The notes under the pieces were generated by a model that worked only from the letters and a program-made list of their open reading frames with translations, was not told where the DNA came from and made no database searches. The translations under genes were made by a program, and so were the position numbers. Of a stretch of DNA of 64,000 nt, positions 54,449 to 64,000 are shown piece by piece; position 1 is the first letter of the stretch; each line of letters opens with the position of its first letter. Source of the DNA: Dendrolimus kikuchii (lineage: Eukaryota; Arthropoda; Insecta; Lepidoptera; Lasiocampidae); contig CM034394.1 in the NCBI GenBank assembly GCA_019925095.2, positions 27,144,272-27,208,271 on the forward strand, read 5' to 3'.

Positions 54449-57400
54449 CTGCCGCAACAGAACACACGTCAACGACGGCACACGGCCCGCCAGGGGCATG
54501 GAGTATATCAAATCGGCGCACTTCACTCTGCTTCCTTCGCGGAACAGAGTGAAGTTAGTCGATTTACGTTTTTAAGATTGTACTCCTTGTCTGTATACTC
54601 CATGCCCTGAATGAAAATGGATGCAGACCCAATTTTATCATATAAGAGTGACAATCGCCCACCAAAAACATATCCACCATACGGCAATGTCATCTATGTA
54701 TCAATATATGGAAGCAACGAAACCCATTCGGTTGGCCTTTGGCCACGTTTGTTACTGATCACACACTACTTTCTTGTATTTTACATACATACATAACTTC
54801 ACGCCAGTTCCCTTGCGGGGTAGGCACGAACAATAGAACGCCATTCAGGCTTCTTGCATTTTGATACCGAAAAACACGGCTAGACTTTCCAACCAATATT
54901 TTATCATTAAAAAAATATATTTTTAGACCATCGCAATCAAAAATTCAGAATATTTTTAATAAAATATGTAAAAATGCAGAAGTCGTGGAAGGCCACGACA
55001 CACCTTCCATGATCAAATTGATCGTGTACTAGCAGAAGGTGATGTCAGGAGCCTTAAGAACAGACGAGCATGCATGTCAAAGAAGCGAGTGAGGTATGTA
55101 AGAATAGGCCTGAATGGCGCTCTGTTCTTCGTGCCTACCCTGCAAGAGAACTGGCGTGAAGCTATATATGTATCTATGTAAAATGGTCTTATTTGACTTT
55201 TGATTAATTTTGCCTTAAGAAATATTTTAAACAACAAAATATGAGTTGAATTTAAAAAAATATTTTTGCTATAGATATAGTGGCTTTTTCAGAACTGGTT
55301 TTTAGTCGGCGATTGTTTGAGTAACTGCAGCATTATTTGTTCATAGTACTGCTACAAGCTTAGTATTCAACGTCGATAACACATACGAAATTGGATGATA
55401 AAAGTACCCGCAAAAACTAGACTTATTTAATATTACCACACTTGGTTCTAAACGGCTGCGAATGAGACGATATATTATTTAAAATTCTACAACAGAAATA
55501 GAATTTAAAATAATACTATAGTAACTTATTAGTAAATTCATTTTGAATAAAAAAAAGAGTTCCACTTTATGGACAAAATACACTACGTCACATCCTGAAT
55601 GTGAAATAAACTCGTTGCAGGAGGAGTGAACTTGTGCAAAACGGCTCATTAGAAACTAAAATGTATAAAATAACTTATTTCTAAAGCTATTACTATTAAT
55701 ATATATTATCTAAAACATCTTAAAGTCGGTGCTTAGTCATTTTCAAAAAAATATAGTAATTTTTATGTTTTACTTTGCACCGACTTCAAGATGTTTTAGA
55801 TAATATATAGTAATCATAATAGCTTTAGAAATAAGTTTTTTCATATTTTTTAGTTTTTGAAGTCGTTTTTTTTAAACGAAGTTTTTTTATTTTATTTGTT
55901 ACTTTTTAGTGTCTAGCTATGTATGGGTAAACCTACGAAAGGTGTCGCGCTCCTTAAAAAATGTAGGTCCCAAGAAACGGGAACAAAAAAATGTTCGTAA
56001 AATGAAAACTACTGGGCCAAACTGTGTTAAATTTTTAGGGGACCAAATGGCAACTATTCCGCATCAAACTACACAAGAATCACGTAAATCGGATAATAAA
56101 TCTCGGAGTAATCGGTGAACATACATAAAAAAAAAGATCGTAACGAATTGAGAACTTCCTCCTTTTTTTGAAGTCGGTTAAAAAGAAAGTAGAGCTGTTT
56201 CGCTCCAAAGATGTGTCACTTAACTCTTTAAGGTCAATAGACGGCTCTCGCTTTTCCAAGAGCCGAAAGAGCTGAAGCAAGCAGCGTTGTGACGCGCACG
56301 ACGAAATTTTAATTCATATTCCCACTTATGTAAACAATTATTTTTATATTTGAAGGAAATACAGATATATACATACATAACTTCACGCCAGTACCCTTGC
56401 GGGGTAGGCATGAACAACAGAGCTCCATTTAGGCTTAGGCACACCTCTTTTTTTTATTGGACTTGAGTTTTATGTTGTCGGTCCGAAGACCTTACAACTT
56501 TACCGGGGTTTTTGGCGCTCGAGCCCGGAGGGGGCAACTAGCTCGAGGGAGCTCCCTAAGGAGTTATACCTCGGCTGGACTGTTGCCATGAGAGGGAAAT
56601 GAATTTAATGATGCCCACCATAGGGCGACACAAAGCACTAATTGAGAAAGGGCGACGGGTAATATAAAGCCCGAGGGGAAGGATCCCGGCGGACCGGGAT
56701 CGGTGGTGTTTACACATCTCACTCACTTCTTTAACATTTTTTTTTTATATCGACAGAAAAGATCATAGAAGCAAGTGAGGTGTGTAAGAATAAGCCTAAA
56801 TGGCGTTCTGTTGTTTGTGCCTACCCCGCAAGGGAACTGGCGTGAAGTTATGTATGTATGTATGTAACAGAAAAGTACAAGTTAAGTATTCTCAACTTTA
56901 TTCTTATAGCCACCAAGATCCATGTGCTTTATACGTATTAACAACATGGTTGGCAACTGAACTGATTGAGCCGGTCAGCTGTATGTTTACTAATAGGGCG
57001 AATAAGAGACAAGATTTAAAATGGCATATAGCTCATTATTGTCTCACCCAAGTCTAAGGGTGAGTATAATTACATTTCGAAAATTATACAACGACGAGTA
57101 CTAAGCTTGGACCAGTATGAGCCAGACTCATTTCAAACATTCGCCGTGCATTTGATATTCTTATTAAAGCGAGTCTAGCGCGGACGCCTATCATAACAGG
57201 CACATGCTATGTTCAAGCAACTAACATATTTAGCATATAAACCATTGAACTAACGCAAAGCAGGTTAATGAAATTATATTGTTACAATTTTGAAATGTTA
57301 AAACTTTTCGGTTATTAAAATGGATGTTATTCTAGAATTTTCCAAACAATCTATGAGTAGATTAAAAAATAAAACCTCCACTCAGCGTATAAACATCATG

Positions 57401-60400
57401 CATGGTTTAGTAAGTCATACGAGTCAGAGCAGGACCTTGTAAATACATTTTTCTGTGTCATTATTTCTCATGAAGCAAGTGAGGTGTGTAAGAATAAGCC
57501 AGCTGTGTACGCTCTTCTATCGCTCGTGATAAACTCGACTGTCGGCATCATGCATACAGAAATTTCTAAGAAATCCCGAAATTTCTATTACTTCCTTTAT
57601 TACTAAGATGCCTCCATATAGCAGGATATGAATAAAATAAGTAAAAAAATACAACAGAATTACTGCTGCAGCAAAAGACGTCAGACAAACATAACAGACT
57701 TCTCTCCATTTAACGACAACTCTCTATAATGCCATAAAATGCACCGTCTCTTCAGTGTCGTTATATAGAGTTTACACTGTATATTATGTATTCTACTGTC
57801 TAACGTACAAACAGACAGATATTAGCTTTTACACTACTACATACATACATAACTTCACGCCAGTTCCCTTGCGGGGTAGGCACGAACAGCAGAGCGCCCT
57901 TTAGCGCCTATTACACTACTACTAAGTTAATACCTATAATAAACTGTCTTGTCTCTACTCTGCTGTATATTTAATTATAATATTCTCGGACATGCATGAC
58001 AAGAGTTATGAATGTCAAAGAGGCAAGTGAGGTGTGTAAGAATAAGCCTAAATGGCACTCTGTTGTTCGTGCCTACCCCGCAAGGGTACTGGCGTGAAGT
58101 TATGTATGTATGTATGTATTATTTTTCATCAAAATTGTGATATATGTATGTAATTCGTATCGTATAGCAATTTTTCATGAAAAAAATAAAATTAACAAAA
58201 TACGTAGTTACATAATCCTGCATTGACGCCGACTGTATAGGTTAACAAAGAAAATAAGACAGTTGAATATGATCAAAGCTTATTGTGCAATTGAAAGATG
58301 AGCAAATGTCAACTGGAGGGGGTTGCACTTTTAAAAACGCCCCCTTGCGACGAAAGGCAACATAAAAACCTAATTAATTCCAACCACGTTAAAACAACAG
58401 TAGCAATAAATAGCATAAAAATCGTTAAGTAAAATAACAAATAGATATAGAGAAAATATAAAAGTGTAATTTAGAATTAGTACCAAATGTAATAGATTAG
58501 TAGATGGATGCAGAAGTCGTGGAAGGCCACGACACACCTTCCATGATCAAATTGATCGTGTACTAGCAGAAGGTGATGTCAGGAGCCTTAAGAACAGACG
58601 AGCTTGCATGACAAGAGTTATGAATGTCAAAGAGGCAAGTGAGGTGTGTAAGAATAAGCCTAGATGGCACTCTGTTGTTCGTGCCTACCCCGCAAGGGAA
58701 CTGGCGTGAAGTTATGTATGTATGTATGTATGTATATATGTAATAGATTGAATAACTTGGAAGTATCATGCTCAAACCAAGAGGGACGAGATGAATCTAA
58801 AGTACAAGACTATGTTGTAGTTACTTGGACGTAATAGTAAGTTGTCTATAGACAACAAGCTGCTTATATATAACATACATACATACATACATAACTTCAC
58901 GCCAGTTCCCTTGCGGGGTAGGCACGAACAACAGAGTGCCATTTAGGCTTATTCTTACACACCTCACTTGCCTCTTTGACAATGCCTCTTATATATAATA
59001 TAGTACTAAAGCCAATATGGACATATGGGATTCAAATCTGGGGTAGTGCAAGCAACTCTAACATTTCTATGATCCAGACTGCAAAATGTCATACTACGCA
59101 CTATCTCAGGTGTACCCTGGTATATGAGAAACGGCGAGATTCGCGAACATCTCGGAGTAAAAACAACAAAAGAAGAAATTCGAGGACTTGCTAAGAGCTA
59201 CCAATGTCGATTGGCTCTGCATGTAAATAAATTGGCAGCCAAGTTAATGCAGCGTACGTACCCATCTCGGCTGAAAAGGCATGATATCCAAAAATTACAG
59301 AAGAGGACTTCTCCATAAAACAAAGAGTAGTGTTCCCAATGGAGAACACACTCATTAATAAAAAAATTAGCACAAACCATTCATTTAAAGTCGGGTTGCG
59401 ACTGATTGTGGATATTAAAAAACAAAAAAAATGTAATAGATATAAGAGTTTTGAAAAGAAAGAAAAAATAAGAAATAAAGAATCCCTTTCCCTGTGTATA
59501 GTAGTAATAAGATAAATAAAAAAAGAAAAGAATAAAAAGACCTCTATCTTGACTTATGATGAAGGCGAAAATAAATAAAAAAAAACCATGTTAAAACACT
59601 AAGCGAGCATGAATCGCATGCAGCAGCCGACCTGAGGGAGAAGGCATGCCATAGAAGAGACACCGCACATTGCAATATTCACTCTCAATAGCCTATCTTT
59701 CCCGTAGTCATTTACAATAATTCAGACCCCACATACTTATTGGGAGATATCTCATACATTATAGAAATCTACATTTTCATATTCTCTCGTAAAAATTGAT
59801 TTATTATTTTATTTAAGTTCATGGCTTGGCAGCTAGGCCTTTGAGCCAGATCTTAGTTTACAATATAGTTTCTTCATTTTCCTAAGCCCATGTGTAGCAC
59901 AACTGAACTGTGGGTAATCAGCTAGTGCCATTCAACGGAGTTCTTGTGACAACTCAAAAGGCCACATTTGACTATACAGTTCACATAATTACTACTCAAA
60001 AACTATCAATATCCTACAACTATTGTTCATTTTAGAGTAATTTTACACATTTTTAGAAAATAAAACTGCACAGCACAACATCTCCTTTCAGTTCCCGCCA
60101 AAAACTCCATAAAAATTGAAAAACTATGCGAACCATAGATAATATGCATCTCATGGCCTAACTATTTACAGCCACTGTTAAATCGCGACATAAATTCTAA
60201 TAAAAAAATATCAACAATTTTGTAAGATCATTTTATGCTTATAAATTACTTTTTGCCAAATTATTCTTTAATTTAGATAAATTTGAGCCAAATATTATTA
60301 TTGAAATAAAAGTACTGGCTGGTAGAATGCAACAGAAAAAAAAAATAGTTGACATTTCATATGTGACGTATCAAATGAGTTCGTCAGGTTTAGATATGGA

Positions 60401-62852
60401 TTTGATATCTGATTTAATTAGAAAAGTAGTTGTTTGTTACACAAATCAGTTTTTATTTACTTTTCTCGTAGTAGCGCTAAACTCGGGTGAAAGGTCTATT
60501 TAGGCACTCAAACTATTAGCACCCTCGTTAGTCTCTATTATTACTTATCTAATGGATCATTCTTGGTAAAATCAATTTTCCTCTGAGAAACAATGTCGAT
60601 ATTACGGCTGAGGAATTAGTTTTATTCGTTCAATCGGATTTCGCATTGAAGATGCGCGTTCGTATGGCGGGCACGTTCAGGGGTCGCGTGTACCTTCGGC
60701 CGTAATGCAATGTGCGTGCACCGGGAGTGTTATTGTTGATGCATTATGCGATGAGTGCGATGCGGGTGTTGGTGTCTCACTGTGTCGCCGCGGGGCCTCC
60801 CCTCCCCCTCCCCTCACCCCCCGTCCACCAGCATCACGTCCCCTAGAGGCTTGTCCGCGTGCGGCCGCCCTGCCACAACCACCGCACACCGGTTACCACC
60901 ACCACCGCGAGACTCGATTACTGTACGCGCAAAACTTAAATGCGTCTCGACCTGAAGTTTCTTCCCTGGGTTTGCGCAAGTCTAGTTGATTTTAACGATA
61001 ATTGCAACTGATAGTGAGGAACGCGAAAGAGATGTTATAACAGTTCGGATAGCGAACGAGCGAGAGCACATCAATCTTCCTGTACATACTGCAGTGAGCT
61101 TTGCAATTGTTTTCTGCCCAATCACTCGTGCAAACTTCAAGGACGCATTTAAGTTTTGCACGCACTATACACATATTTAGCAACACAATTCGAAGTGCCA
61201 TTGCCAGTCTGCCGTGAGAGGGTGCACTGCACTGCACTCGACGTGGGCAACACGTCGCGCACTCACCTTCGAACGCCGCGTTGAGGTGATGGTTGTGGTT
61301 GTGGTGGTGAGGCGGCGCCAGGTCCTGGCCCTCGAGCACGGCCACCAGGCACTGGTGAATGCAGATGTACTGCTGCTCGGTCTGCACCATCCAGACGCGC
61401 TCGCGGCGCATCGCGTGCACCATCCCGAAGACGTCGAGCGTGTCGGCGTGCGCGGCGAGCTGCTGCAGCGCCGTGTCCAGGGTGATGAAGGTGCCGGAGC
61501 GGCCGACGCCCGCGCTGCAGTGCACGACCACGGGCCGCGCGTCCGGCGGGCAGCGCTCGCGGAACGTGCGCACGAACCGCGCGAGCGCCGTCGGCGGGTC
61601 GGGGACGCCGAAGTCCGGCCACGTGGTGAAGTGGAAGTGCTTGACGACGCGCTGCTCGGCGCCGCGGCACACCATCAGCTCGGTGACGGTCCAGTCGGGG
61701 TAGCGGCTCTCGTTGAGCGCCGTGACGGCGATGTCGCCGTAGTAGACGGGCCGCGTGTCGTAGGGCCAGTAGCGGTCGCACTTCTCGCGGCCCTTCTCCA
61801 CGCAGCGCGTGAGCATGACGATGGCGCGCGAGCCCGACTCCCACACCATGCGCCAGAAGTCGTCGCGCGTGCAGTGCAGCGGGCCCTGCGTCACGATGAA
61901 CTCGCGCGGCGAGTTGTGGCCGGGCACGTAGTTGGCGTTGATGTAGTCGGAGCCCTCCTCGTCGTCCACCGGCTGCAGCTTGTAGCGCGAGTGGTCGTAC
62001 GGCAGGATGTTCGTGAAGCGGTTCTTGGGCCGGTTGACCGGCAGGTCGGCCGCCGTGCACGGCTGCTCGCGCCCCACGTGCTTCAGCTCCTCGAACTCCT
62101 CGCTGAACCTGCGAACAGGCACGCGGCCGTCAGAGGACGGCCCGCCGCGGCAGCGCGGGCGGCCTCCTCTTCATATATCACCTGAAGTCGGAGTCGGCGG
62201 ACATGAGCCTGTAGTGGTCGATGAAGTCCTGCACGCGCACCGGGCGCGACGTGCGCTGCGCGGGCACCGCGGGCGCCGGCGTGGCGCGCGCCTGGCGCCG
62301 CCGCCGCACCGCCACCGCGGCCGCCGCGGCGCCGCACAGCGCCGCTGCGCCCACGCACGCGCCGATGATCCACGCCGTGTTATCGACCTCTGCACACGCA
62401 CAGAACGCGACCTCAATGCACACTTCTGGTGTTCCATTGACATCTTCAGATAAAGAGTTATTATTTGCTTATCATTATGTAGCATAAGGAAAAATATTTT
62501 TTAATTTCTTATTGGCACATACTTTGACCCTTTTAGCACCAGATCTACTACTCTTCTTTTCTATAACACTACACAAATTGATGTTCAATTAAAAAACCAA
62601 GTATAAAAACCCATGAATACAACTGTATAACTTGCCAAACCCAAGAGAATTCATTCTGAATAATAACTTGAAACCATTTGGTGGTGCGGGTGACAAAGGT
62701 AGAATTTGTTGGTGGTGGAAGGAGGCGAAATCCACAGCCGGGTAGATTTAAGCGGCACTCACCTGCGGATCCCCAATCCTCGTCGTAAAGCACGTCTTCA
62801 GGGGTTGCGTATATCACACCAACAACAGGAGCGGGTTTAAGGTTAAAGCGTT
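54417..62852 (-). CDS. Ptp10D: receptor protein tyrosine phosphatase, Ptp10D/R3 type, 3' part of gene
   Basis: Predicted minus-strand exons in the window: 62852-62763 (tentative), 62389-62182, 62108-61267, 54448-54417. Upstream exons (signal peptide, fibronectin III repeats) would lie beyond 62.9 kb or outside the window. The protein is a single-pass receptor whose cytoplasmic domain removes phosphate from tyrosine. Single catalytic domain with [30 protein letters not shown] (WPD loop), [13 protein letters not shown] (P-loop, catalytic Cys codon at 61517-61519) and [12 protein letters not shown] (Q loop): all essential residues are present. One catalytic domain and the sequence style point to the R3 class (fly Ptp10D/Ptp4E, vertebrate PTPRB); other classes have a second domain. 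The ends of all four exons agree in phase (1, 2, 1). Confidence 0.8.
54491..54609. repeat. 119-bp MITE-like hairpin
   Basis: CAGGGGCATGGAGTATA at 54491 and its near complement TATACTCCATGCCCTG at 54594-54609 enclose a second hairpin (TTCACTCTG ... CAGAGTGAA). CAGGG-type ends recall hAT elements; no 8-bp duplication was found. Confidence 0.5.
54783..54850 (-). mobile_element. RTE LINE 3' fragment (copy 12)
   Basis: 68 bp; flanked by TTCTTGTATTTT (54771-54782) and TTCTTGCATTTT (54851-54862), one mismatch. Confidence 0.82.
54973..55181 (+). mobile_element. RTE LINE 3' fragment (copy 13)
   Basis: CAGAAGTCGTGGAAGGCCAC to GAACTGGCGTGAAGCTATAT. Imperfect repeats TATGTAAAAATG / TATGTAAAATG flank it. 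About 15 bp are deleted near 55072. Confidence 0.82.
55673..55836. repeat. long hairpin, 60-bp arms
   Basis: Arms 55673-55732 and 55777-55836 (ACTTATTTCTAAAGCTATTA ... CTTAAAGTCGGTGC) are complementary with about 5 mismatches, 44-nt loop. It is followed by TTTTTTGAAGTCGGTT-type sequence (56160), also seen in decayed form at 21460, so it is part of a dispersed repeat. Confidence 0.75.
56366..56446 (-). mobile_element. RTE LINE 3' fragment (copy 14)
   Basis: TACATACATAACTTCACGCC to GGCACACCTC; resumes at 56712 (ACACATCTCACTCACTTCTT) after a LINE insertion. Confidence 0.75.
56447..56711 (-). mobile_element. LINE 3' end inserted in an RTE fragment
   Basis: Poly(T) at 56447, GC-rich body with CTCGAGCCCGGAGGGGGCAA. 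The host repeat continues on the right, with ACACCTC / ACACATCTC as an imperfect duplication. Confidence 0.65.
56765..56863 (+). mobile_element. RTE LINE 3' fragment (copy 15)
   Basis: AGAAGCAAGTGAGGTGTGTA to GAACTGGCGTGAAGTTATGT and an ATGT tail. In opposite orientation to copy 14, 320 bp away. Confidence 0.82.
57478..57499 (+). mobile_element. RTE scrap (copy 16)
   Basis: AGTGAGGTGTGTAAGAATAA only, joined directly to the inverted repeat copy B; an internal fragment, so a rearrangement rather than a normal insertion. Confidence 0.5.
57500..57990 (-). repeat. interspersed repeat, copy B (empty for the 310-bp retroposon)
   Basis: Reverse complement of 9690-10510. At the site where copy A carries the 310-bp insert this copy reads GCACCGTCTCTTCAGTGTCG without insertion. 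It carries an RTE fragment of its own at 57841-57910. Confidence 0.75.
57841..57910 (-). mobile_element. RTE LINE 3' fragment (copy 17)
   Basis: 70 bp with a perfect 12-bp duplication TTACACTACTAC (57829-57840, 57911-57922). Copy A at 9690 shows the site before insertion (AGTAGTAGTGTAAAAGC). Confidence 0.9.
57993..58119 (+). mobile_element. RTE LINE 3' fragment (copy 18)
   Basis: TGCATGACAAGAGTTATGAA to GTACTGGCGTGAAGTTATGT and an ATGT tail. Confidence 0.85.
58499..58737 (+). mobile_element. RTE LINE 3' fragment (copy 19)
   Basis: Perfect 12-bp duplication ATGTAATAGATT (58487-58498, 58738-58749). The frame [20 protein letters not shown] to the C-terminus is open. Confidence 0.9.
58745..59320 (+). 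pseudogene. Jockey-type LINE fragment interrupted by an RTE copy
   Basis: The left part encodes (with changes) [14 protein letters not shown] and KLSIDNKLL. The right part after 58988 encodes [20 protein letters not shown], a hallmark C-terminal block of Jockey reverse transcriptases, then shifts frame into [18 protein letters not shown] and [20 protein letters not shown]. The RTE fragment at 58874-58987 divides it. Inactive. Confidence 0.82.
58874..58987 (-). mobile_element. RTE LINE 3' fragment (copy 20), nested in Jockey
   Basis: Perfect 11-bp duplication CTTATATATAA (58863-58873, 58988-58998) within the Jockey coding sequence. Confidence 0.9.
59812..60107 (-). repeat. 300-bp poly(A) repeat (copy 3)
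   Basis: Reverse complement of 47072-47374: CATGGCTTGGCAGCTAGGCC at left, CCCGCCAAAAACTCC at right. Confidence 0.75.
60108..60813. other. intronic region of the phosphatase gene, no other gene seen
   Basis: AT-rich to 60650, then GC-rich towards the coding exons. ORFs on both strands at 60677-60989 have no domain. Confidence 0.4.
60814..60869 (-). CDS. possible alternative terminal exon of the phosphatase
   Basis: Minus-strand AG at 60871-60870 followed by GG CGG CCG CAC GCG GAC and on to TGA at 60816-60814. With the phase-1 end of the catalytic exon this would give [20 protein letters not shown]. Phase and stop agree, but the tract before the acceptor is G/T-rich, so the splice site is weak. 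Confidence 0.3.
61267..62108 (-). CDS. Ptp10D: phosphatase catalytic exon
   Basis: Acceptor CTGTTCGCAG ending at 62109, donor GAAG/GTGAGT at 61267/61266. 842 nt, about 280 codons carrying the whole catalytic domain ([20 protein letters not shown] to [13 protein letters not shown]), then a His/Asn-rich tail. Very GC-rich, so long antisense ORFs (for example 61214-62185 on +) arise as shadows. Confidence 0.88.
62182..62389 (-). CDS. Ptp10D: phosphatase transmembrane exon
   Basis: Acceptor TGCGTGTGCAG ending at 62390, donor GACTTCAG/GTGATA at 62182/62181. The TM helix ([20 protein letters not shown]) is followed by a stop-transfer RRRRQ and a juxtamembrane region [18 protein letters not shown]. 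Phase 2 joins it to the catalytic exon (AG + G = Arg). Confidence 0.75.
62763..62852 (-). CDS. Ptp10D: possible ectodomain exon next to the membrane
   Basis: Strong donor CCGCAG/GTGAGT at 62763/62762; frame [20 protein letters not shown] then DEDWGSA. Phase 1 agrees with the next exon (G + AG = Glu). The acceptor (ATAG at 62853) is poor and the start uncertain. Confidence 0.35.
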
Positions 62853-62869
62853 CTATGCGAATCACTTAT

Positions 62870-63783
62870 GCACGAGTCGTGGTCAGCCGACAGGTGGCAC
62901 CGCCTGTCTCTATCCAGCGTGCGGATTTGCGGAAAGGAGGGGAAAGGTAGGTAATATAAGGCGCCTAACCACCATTTATCACAACTTTGGTCGTCACTTG
63001 AACTGTGAATCACTGAATTACTCGCAACTCTAAATCACTCAATCAATAATAAAGTAGCAGTATAAATGCAATTAGATCACAGGAATGAATAGTATGATAT
63101 ATGAGGGTGGCGGTGGATAGTTACCCATGGGGCGCGCAGTGCCCCGCAGCCCTGTCTGCGTCGATACACCCTCTACTTCATTTTTTTACTGTAGTGTCTT
63201 TAAAATTAGCCAGATCAGTATCTCGAATGCTTCCACTTGACGATAACATTATCAAAGATAACGTGACCAATAATTAGATTACGATTACTTCGGTTGCACG
63301 CGGTTAGTAACGTATCGACGACATTGGTAAAATACAGTCGGTATATTTTCTTAAGTTTTCGTGACTTGTACACATAATAAAACTACGTTTTATTAGAGCT
63401 AGGCATGTTTGCTGAAAAGTCTCTTGCGCCGCTTCTTCTCTTCAAGCCATAACGTGTTGCGAAGCGGTAGTAAATTAGATTAGGCTCCCATAGAGTAAAT
63501 AATAACCATAAACAAAATTAAAATTAACAAGTTGGCGGTAGGCTAAATAAAACTTTAACAATACTCGTTGACACTTGACATCCTTGTCTTCCGTGATCAC
63601 GGCCACTGAAAAGTGGCCGAAACGTCGGAAAAACCAAAATCAAATAAAATTACCGCGCTTAAAACCGTTAAAACGTAGTTTTATTATACAGTCGGTATGT
63701 TTTGTCGTCACGACGTGCACATTTTGTGCCGACCGATTGAAAAGGCTTAAAGTCTGAATCTCCTTCATCGATGATATTAATAA
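62870..63783. other. no gene recognised
   Basis: Presumed intron of the phosphatase gene or flanking DNA; only chance ORFs. Confidence 0.4.
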
Positions 63784-63893
63784 CTAGCTTCTGCCCGCAA
63801 CTTCGTTCGCGTAAAAAAATCCCCCGATTTTGAAACATTCATCATCGGTGCTCCGCTCCTATTGGCCTTAGCGTGATGATATATAGCCTAATT
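63784..63893 (-). mobile_element. Helitron 3'-end fragment
   Basis: CTAGCTTCTGCCCGCAACTTC with AATCCCCCGATTTTGAAACATTC, as at 38883. The 5' half of the element is absent within the window. Confidence 0.65.
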
Positions 63894-64000
63894 ATTTTTT
63901 AACGTATAAATTGTTTTATTGTATGATGATGATACCAGCAATATCAATACTTAATTAGGTGCATAAGCTGTTTAAGTAATTAAAGTTTTTTTAACTATCC

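Noticed and set aside
61214..62185. Long + strand ORF of 323 codons over the phosphatase exon, and a 265-codon minus ORF in another frame
   Set aside because: Both are GC-driven shadows of the catalytic exon; they are low-complexity Arg/Ala/Val-rich and the true frame carries all phosphatase motifs.
1..64000. CRISPR arrays, bacterial genes, rRNA
   Set aside because: None seen; the direct repeats are target-site duplications or microsatellites.

Overview
The window looks like nuclear DNA of a moth or butterfly (Lepidoptera). It is AT-rich and intron-rich and is packed with lepidopteran-style repeats: RTE-type LINE fragments ending in an ATGT microsatellite, tRNA-derived SINEs, non-autonomous Helitrons and a mariner. 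No bacterial operons, rRNA or CRISPR arrays were seen. Exon models below come from reading frames, splice sites and phase only; no alignment was run.

Two host genes are supported. (1) A two-dsRBD protein, best read as the Dicer-2 partner R2D2, on the + strand. It has six exons between 34106 and 48366, all joining in phase, and ends in a degenerate third-dsRBD-like domain. (2) The 3' part of a receptor tyrosine phosphatase of the Ptp10D/R3 type on the - strand: a possible juxtamembrane exon near 62.8 kb, a transmembrane exon (62182-62389), a complete catalytic exon (61267-62108), and a tiny terminal exon 6.8 kb away (54417-54448). A possible alternative last exon lies at 60814-60869.

The most unusual object is a complete TIR-bounded element at 22403-26048, with perfect 28-bp inverted repeats and a 4-bp AAGT duplication. 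It carries a two-exon gene for a predicted 599-residue RNase-H/DDE-like protein of an uncharacterised insect family. Inside that gene's intron, on the opposite strand, lies a baculovirus-type BRO gene broken by three in-frame TAA codons. Copies of a 13-bp motif related to the TIR flank both ends, as transposase-binding sites would. This looks like an undescribed DNA transposon that has taken up a viral-type gene.

Region by region: 1-7 kb holds a possible TIR element, LINE tails and RTE fragments. 7.2-9.2 kb has a SINE and a Helitron interrupted by a nearly intact mariner. 9.7-21.4 kb is a mosaic of SINEs, RTE pieces, a solo LTR and LINE tails with clean target-site duplications. 22.4-26.05 kb is the TIR/BRO element. 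31.15-32.77 kb is the longest RTE copy. 34-48.5 kb is r2d2, with introns full of repeats. 49-54 kb is sparse. 54.4-62.9 kb is the phosphatase gene, whose long intron holds many RTE, Jockey and hairpin insertions. The repeats record an order of events: mariner into Helitron, RTE into Jockey, RTE into another LINE, a retroposon into a SINE, and a SINE into a 300-bp retroposon.
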